Shown here: positions 43,544-49,082 of the stretch, piece by piece
How positions within the stretch are numbered: position 1 is the stretch's first letter
Layout: each line of letters begins with the position of its first letter
NCBI GenBank assembly: GCA_017307285.1
Contig: JAFKFI010000104.1
Coordinates: forward strand, 1 to 49,082
Direction of reading: 5' to 3'
From: Alphaproteobacteria bacterium
GTDB taxonomy: Bacteria > Pseudomonadota > Alphaproteobacteria > Acetobacterales > Acetobacteraceae
Length of the DNA stretch: 49,082 nt
The notes under the pieces: generated by a model
What the model was told of the DNA's origin: nothing
Seen by the model: the letters and a program-made list of their open reading frames with translations, nothing else
Database searches by the model: none
Program-made: the position numbers and the translations under genes

Positions 43544-44734
43544 TCACCCGGCCGCCGTCAACTTGGCGTCGCGCCGTTCGGCAAAATGCCGGGCCAGCCG
43601 CGCGATCGCCTCGTCCAGCACCGCTTCGCGCTTGCAGAAGGCGAAGCGCGCGTAGTGGCTCGGCGGGTCGTTCTCGTAGAAGGCGGAGACCGGGATGGCG
43701 GTCACGCCGGCTTGCTCGGTGATGTGCCGGCAGAACGCCACGTCGTCGCCGATGAAGCCGGTCGAGGTGAAATCCACGGTCAGAAAATAGGTCCCCCGGC
43801 TCGGCAGCACGGTCAGCCCGAGCCCGGCGAGCCCCGCAGCCAGCTGGTCGCGCCGCGCCGCTAGATCGCTCGATAGGCCGCGGAAATAGGCCTCGTCCTT
43901 CGCCAGCCCGACGGCGACCGCGCGCTGCAAATTCGGCGCGCTGGTGAAGGTGAGATTCTGGTGCGCCTTGGCCACCACGCTCGCCAGTGCCGCCGGCGCG
44001 GTCACATAGCCGATCTTCCAGCCCGTAAGGGAGAACGTCTTGCCGGCGCTGCCGATCCGCATAGTGCGCTCGCGCAGGCCCGGCAGGGTCATCAGCGGGA
44101 TGTGGCGCCAGCCATCGAACGTCAGGTGCTCGTAAACCTCATCGCAGATCGCAAAGGCGTCGTGCCGGGTCACGAGGTCGGCGACGAAGGCGAGTTCGGC
44201 CGCCGTGAACACCTTTCCCGTCGGGTTCATCGGCGTGTTGAGCAGGATGGCCTTGGTCTTCGGGCCGAACGCGGCCGCGAGCTCGGCACGCGGCAGCTCC
44301 CAGGCCGGCGGCGACAGGCGGACGATGCGCGGCACCGCGCCAATCATGCGGATCACCGGCAGGTAGGTGTCGTACACCGGCTCGATGACCACCACCTCGT
44401 CGCCGGGGTCGAGCACCGCCATCAGGCACGCAGTGATCGCCTCGGTGGCACCGGAGGTCACGACGACCTCGCTCATCGCATCGACTTCCAGGCCGTAGAA
44501 GCGCGCGTTGTGGGCGGCCACGGCACGGCGGAGTTCCGGCACTCCGGGCATCGGCGGATATTGGTTGCGCCCGTCCATCAGCGCGTCCGCCGCCGCTTGC
44601 AGGATGTCGGCCGGGCCGTCGGTGTCGGGAAAGCCTTGGCCGAGATTGATGCTGTCATGCTGCACGGCGAGCGCCGACATCACCGTGAAAATGGTGGTGC
44701 CGGTCGCGGCCAGCAGGGAATTCACGCTCTTCAC
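43544..44734 (-). CDS. Class I PLP aminotransferase (methionine/kynurenine aminotransferase-like)
   Basis: This 396-residue PLP enzyme has NLGQGFPDTDGP and NQYPPMPGVPELRRAVA in the N-terminal part. PLP-site residues are Asn170 (NTPMNPTGK), Asp198 and Tyr201 (CDEVYEHL), and Lys232 in SAGKTFSLTGWKIGY; an RFAFCK arginine binds the substrate carboxylate. This pattern fits the YbdL (methionine) and kynurenine/glutamine transaminase group, often also labelled DapC. It is the first gene upstream of tRNA-His on this strand and diverges from glnB, with a 257-bp intergenic region between. Confidence 0.88.
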   Translation of the reverse strand: MKSVNSLLAATGTTIFTVMSALAVQHDSINLGQGFPDTDGPADILQAAADALMDGRNQYPPMPGVPELRRAVAAHNARFYGLEVDAMSEVVVTSGATEAITACLMAVLDPGDEVVVIEPVYDTYLPVIRMIGAVPRIVRLSPPAWELPRAELAAAFGPKTKAILLNTPMNPTGKVFTAAELAFVADLVTRHDAFAICDEVYEHLTFDGWRHIPLMTLPGLRERTMRIGSAGKTFSLTGWKIGYVTAPAALASVVAKAHQNLTFTSAPNLQRAVAVGLAKDEAYFRGLSSDLAARRDQLAAGLAGLGLTVLPSRGTYFLTVDFTSTGFIGDDVAFCRHITEQAGVTAIPVSAFYENDPPSHYARFAFCKREAVLDEAIARLARHFAERRDAKLTAAG

Positions 44735-44751
44735 CGCGCATGATCTCCTGA

Positions 44752-45330
<579 letters not shown>

Positions 45331-45349
45331 ACTAATCACAGAGTCACTA

Positions 45350-45382
45350 CCGGCCCGCGAGCGAACGGATTAAACGGGCCGG
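45350..45382 (+). promoter_or_regulatory. Hairpin in the glnB-glnA intergenic region
   Basis: CCGGCCCG (45350-45357) and CGGGCCGG (45375-45382) form an 8-bp GC stem with a 17-base loop. No T-run follows. It could be a partial terminator or an mRNA-processing structure that sets glnA above or below glnB. Confidence 0.4.
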
Positions 45383-45473
45383 CCCATGAGGGGCCGCGTT
45401 GGGCGACCCCAGGATTGCCGCGACCGAAACGCGATCGCGCCGGCGCGGCGGCTGTCGAAAGGACGGGACGAGT

Positions 45474-46910
<1,437 letters not shown>

Positions 46911-46920
46911 CCCAAGCCCG

Positions 46921-46965
46921 GCGGCGATCCAGGCGCCTGTCTCTGCGGGCGCCCTGGATCGCCGC
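46921..46965. terminator. Bidirectional terminator-like hairpin between glnA and doxX-type gene
   Basis: GCGGCGATCCAGGCGCC (46921-46937) pairs with GGCGCCCTGGATCGCCGC (46948-46965) over 13 perfect bases plus four more after a bulge. The loop is about ten bases. Both genes end at its edges. There is no T-run on either side, common in very GC-rich genomes. Confidence 0.7.
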
Positions 46966-46967
46966 GC

Positions 46968-47384
46968 CTACACGCGCAGCGGAACGGTCGCGCCGCGTCG
47001 TGCGTGATCGACGCTCCACAGGCCGGCGCCGGCGAACGCCAGGTAGAGGAAGGCGAAGCAGAAGAACACCGCCGCCTCGCCGCCGTTGAGCAGCGGGAAG
47101 AAGCTGCGCGGCGCGTGCGCCATGAAATACGCCACTGCCATCTCGCCCGACAGGATGAACGCGGCCGGGCGGGTGAACAGCCCGATCAGCACCAGGATGC
47201 CGCCCACCAGCTCGATCACCCCGGCGATCCAGACCAGCGAGAACGGCTGCAGATTGTCGAATATCGCGACATGCGGGAAGCCGAAGAACTTCGCAAACGG
47301 GTGCTGCAGGAACAGCAACGCCACGACGATGCGCAACACGCTGAGCATCCGCGGCGTCCACTCGGTGGTCACGTCCCGGGCCAT
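46968..47384 (-). CDS. DoxX family membrane protein
   Basis: This 138-residue protein has four transmembrane helices. The first (LSVLRIVVALLFLQHPFAKFFGF) and second (VWIAGVIELVGGILVLIGLF, then RPAAFILSGEMAVAYFMAHAP) carry the DoxX pattern. Members are linked to redox or thiol metabolism in the inner membrane, but the reaction is not settled. It stands alone, convergent with glnA and 48 bp downstream of the ABC permease gene in the same orientation. Confidence 0.88.
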   Translation of the reverse strand: MARDVTTEWTPRMLSVLRIVVALLFLQHPFAKFFGFPHVAIFDNLQPFSLVWIAGVIELVGGILVLIGLFTRPAAFILSGEMAVAYFMAHAPRSFFPLLNGGEAAVFFCFAFLYLAFAGAGLWSVDHARRGATVPLRV

Positions 47385-47432
47385 CGGTTCTACCTCGTTG
47401 CTGGGAGGCCCGACGTTACGGCTTTCACCTCG

Positions 47433-48224
47433 CTATCGCCAGCCCAGCAGCGCCCGCTCCAGCCGCCCGATCACCCAGGACAGCACCAACCCCATCAGCG
47501 ACAGCATGACGATCCCGGCCAGCAGATTGTCGGTGTCGTAAAGATTGCCCGCCGATAGCACGAAGGCGCCGATGCCGCGCTCGGCGCCGATCATCTCGGC
47601 GGCGACCAGCAGGATGATGGCGATGGACACCGTCACGCGAAAGCCGCTGAGGATGGCCGGCAGCGCCCCCGGCAGAATCACCTTGCCGACGATCGACCAG
47701 AAGGGCAGCGAGAAGGACTGCGCCATGCGGATCAGCCCGCGCGGCACCGCGTCGATGCCGGCGGCGGTGCTGATCACCGTGGGGAAGAACACGCCGAAGG
47801 CCAGGGTGGCGTCCTTCGAGCCCTCGCCGATCCCGAACCAGATGATGAAGAGCGGCACGAGGGCGATCTTGGGGATCGGGAACAGCGCCGAGACCACCGC
47901 CATCCCCGGCCCGCGCGCCACCGAGAACAGCCCGACCGCGAGCCCAACCGCCAGCCCCGCCACCGTGCCGATGCTCCAGCCGATCGCCAGGCGCTGCAAC
48001 GAGGCACCAAGGTGCCGCCACAGCTCGCCGCTTGCCGCAAGGTGATAGAGAGCCACGGCGATCGAGGCGGGCGCCGGAAGGAACAGGGTCGGGATCACCC
48101 CCGCCGAAGCGCCCGCTTGCCAGAGCAGGACCAGCCCGATCAGCGTCGCCGCCGCGGCGCCGGGCAGCACGCGCGGGGAAAATCCGCCGCCCCGGAACGG
48201 CACCCGGCCGTCAAGCCGCCGCAT
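47433..48224 (-). CDS. ABC transporter permease, nitrate/sulfonate/taurine type
   Basis: This 263-residue inner-membrane protein has about six helices. The EAA-like loop AFGVFFPTVISTAAGIDAVPRGLIRMAQSF matches the SsuC/TauC group. The N-terminus is basic (RRLDGRVPFRGGG). I chose ATG 48224, 14 bases inside the ATPase gene; an in-frame ATG at 48254 adds only basic residues. It is coupled to the ATPase gene upstream. A substrate-binding protein gene was not seen in the window and may lie beyond its right edge. Confidence 0.9.
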   Translation of the reverse strand: MRRLDGRVPFRGGGFSPRVLPGAAAATLIGLVLLWQAGASAGVIPTLFLPAPASIAVALYHLAASGELWRHLGASLQRLAIGWSIGTVAGLAVGLAVGLFSVARGPGMAVVSALFPIPKIALVPLFIIWFGIGEGSKDATLAFGVFFPTVISTAAGIDAVPRGLIRMAQSFSLPFWSIVGKVILPGALPAILSGFRVTVSIAIILLVAAEMIGAERGIGAFVLSAGNLYDTDNLLAGIVMLSLMGLVLSWVIGRLERALLGWR

Positions 48225-49023
48225 CCGCCGCCTCCCGGTCGGCTGCCGCCGCATCGTCGCGGATCATGCGCCACAGCTCCGCCTCGATCGCCAGCAGGTC
48301 GGGGTCGGCCGCGTCGCGCCCGGCGATCGGCCAATCGATGCGCGCGACGTACCGCACCCGCCCCGGCCGGCGCGACAGCACGACGATCTGGTGGCCGAGC
48401 CGCACCGCCTCGGCGAGGTTGTGCGTGACATAGACCGTGGTGGTCCCGGCCCGCTCGATCAACCCGGCGAACTCGTCGAGCAGCAGGGCGCGGGTCTGCG
48501 CGTCGAGCGCCGAGAGCGGCTCGTCCATCAGCAGGCACGCCGGCCGCGCCGCCAGCGCCCGCGCGATCCCGACCCGCTGGCGCATCCCGCCGGAGAGCTG
48601 GCGCGGCCAGGCGCGGGCGAACTCGGCGAGCCCGGCGACGCGCAGCACCTCCTCGATCCGCGCCCGACGTGCCTCACGCGGCAGCCGGCCCTCCAGCACC
48701 AGCGAGACATTGCCCGCGACGGTCCGCCACGGCAGCAGGGCGAAGTCCTGGAACACGTAGGTCAGCGGGTTGAGGCAATCCTCCGCCACCGCCCCCTCGC
48801 ACCGCACCTCGCCCAGCGTCGGCGCCAGCAGCCCGCCCATGATGCCGAGCAAGGTCGATTTGCCGCAGCCGGAGGGTCCGACCAGGACCGTGACTTCACC
48901 GGGAGGAATGTCGAGCGAGATATCGTCGAGCACCGTGAGGTCACGGTAGGCGTGGCCGATATTGCGCAAGGTGAGGCGCAGTGCGGAGATTGGGGGCAAC
49001 CCCTCACCCCGGCCCTCTCCCAC
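48211..49023 (-). CDS. ABC transporter ATP-binding protein, nitrate/sulfonate/taurine type
   Basis: This protein has about 270 residues. Walker A GPSGCGKST is at 49-57, the Q-loop lies in YVFQDFALLPWRTV, the signature LSGGMRQRVGIARAL and Walker B LLMDEPLSALD follow, and the switch His is in YVTHNLAEAV. This pattern fits SsuB/TauB-type importers. The first eight or so residues (GEGRGEG) are encoded by the palindromic repeat, starting at GTG 49023. An alternative TTG at 48999 directly follows the repeat with a poor Shine-Dalgarno. The conserved domain begins at about residue 15 (LRLTLRNIGHAY), so the true start is uncertain. Confidence 0.9.
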   Translation of the reverse strand: MGEGRGEGLPPISALRLTLRNIGHAYRDLTVLDDISLDIPPGEVTVLVGPSGCGKSTLLGIMGGLLAPTLGEVRCEGAVAEDCLNPLTYVFQDFALLPWRTVAGNVSLVLEGRLPREARRARIEEVLRVAGLAEFARAWPRQLSGGMRQRVGIARALAARPACLLMDEPLSALDAQTRALLLDEFAGLIERAGTTTVYVTHNLAEAVRLGHQIVVLSRRPGRVRYVARIDWPIAGRDAADPDLLAIEAELWRMIRDDAAAADREAADAAA

Positions 49024-49080
49024 AAGGGGAGAGGGAGAAGAAAGCCCCCTCCCCTTGTGGGAGGGGGTTGGGGGAGGGGT
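48999..49080. repeat. Palindromic repeat, hybrid of type B and type A arms
   Basis: The left arm (48999-49036) is a type B arm, the reverse complement of the copy at 1-45, with CCCCGGCCCTCTCCCACAAGG. After an eight-base spacer, the right arm (49045-49080) is identical to the type A right arm at 19236-19271. It supplies the possible GTG start of the ABC ATPase gene. Confidence 0.9.
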
Positions 49081-49082
49081 GA

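Overview
The window is GC-rich, densely coded chromosomal DNA from an alphaproteobacterium. The gene orders ribF-ileS-lspA-lipoprotein(s), aminotransferase-hom-glpX-recJ, rplM-rpsI-argC (short ArgC type) and glnB-glnA, together with a class I PHA synthase, fit Rhodospirillales and most likely an Acetobacteraceae-like organism. That placement is inferred from gene content and order. There is no phage, plasmid, transposase, CRISPR or secretion locus in the window.

Layout. (1) 1-12.5 kb is a catabolic or accessory block: a SAF-domain NAD(P) oxidoreductase open at the left edge, a creatininase-family amidohydrolase, a D-2-hydroxyacid dehydrogenase, an Fsr-type MFS exporter, an orphan Tat-exported sugar-type binding protein, an N-acyl-D-amino-acid deacylase, two tiny proteins (DUF2283 and DUF1640-like) and a translationally coupled HyuA/HyuB pair. 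The theme is hydrolysis of amides, cyclic amides and D-amino-acid derivatives. (2) 12.5-18 kb is the housekeeping cluster ribF-ileS-lspA followed by two related DUF3035-type lipoproteins. (3) 18-21.7 kb holds an M20 peptidase and an overlapping MBOAT + SGNH pair that looks like an O-acetylation module for a surface glycan. (4) 21.7-24.6 kb holds waaA-lpxK (lipid A/Kdo), a DUF2934 protein and tRNA-Glu. (5) 24.7-30.8 kb holds recJ, glpX, hom and an AlaC-like aminotransferase, with a proline/alanine-rich lipoprotein. (6) 30.9-35.2 kb holds phaC, a methyltransferase, a DUF5672 protein and a lipoprotein. (7) 35.2-37.8 kb is rplM-rpsI-argC-gamma carbonic anhydrase. (8) 37.9-43.5 kb holds an IlvD/Edd-type dehydratase operon, a small secreted protein, aspartate dehydrogenase, a MobA-like protein and tRNA-His. 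(9) 43.5-49 kb holds a class I aminotransferase, sigma54-type glnB-glnA, a DoxX protein and a nitrate/sulfonate-type ABC transporter.

The most unusual signal is in glpX. An exact 38-bp copy of recJ sequence sits at 26695-26732 and replaces about 30 residues normally conserved in class II fructose-1,6-bisphosphatase, including the GGAPEG motif, while keeping the reading frame. The second theme is a family of GC-rich palindromic repeats built from interchangeable arms. Copies lie between genes, inside waaA in frame (about 27 added residues), at the C-terminus of the first gene and at the N-terminus of the last gene. Regulatory signals of note are back-to-back promoters for rplM and the dehydratase operon with overlapping -35 elements plus an 18-bp inverted repeat, and a near-consensus sigma54 promoter before glnB. 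I found no clear new multi-gene defence or mobile system.
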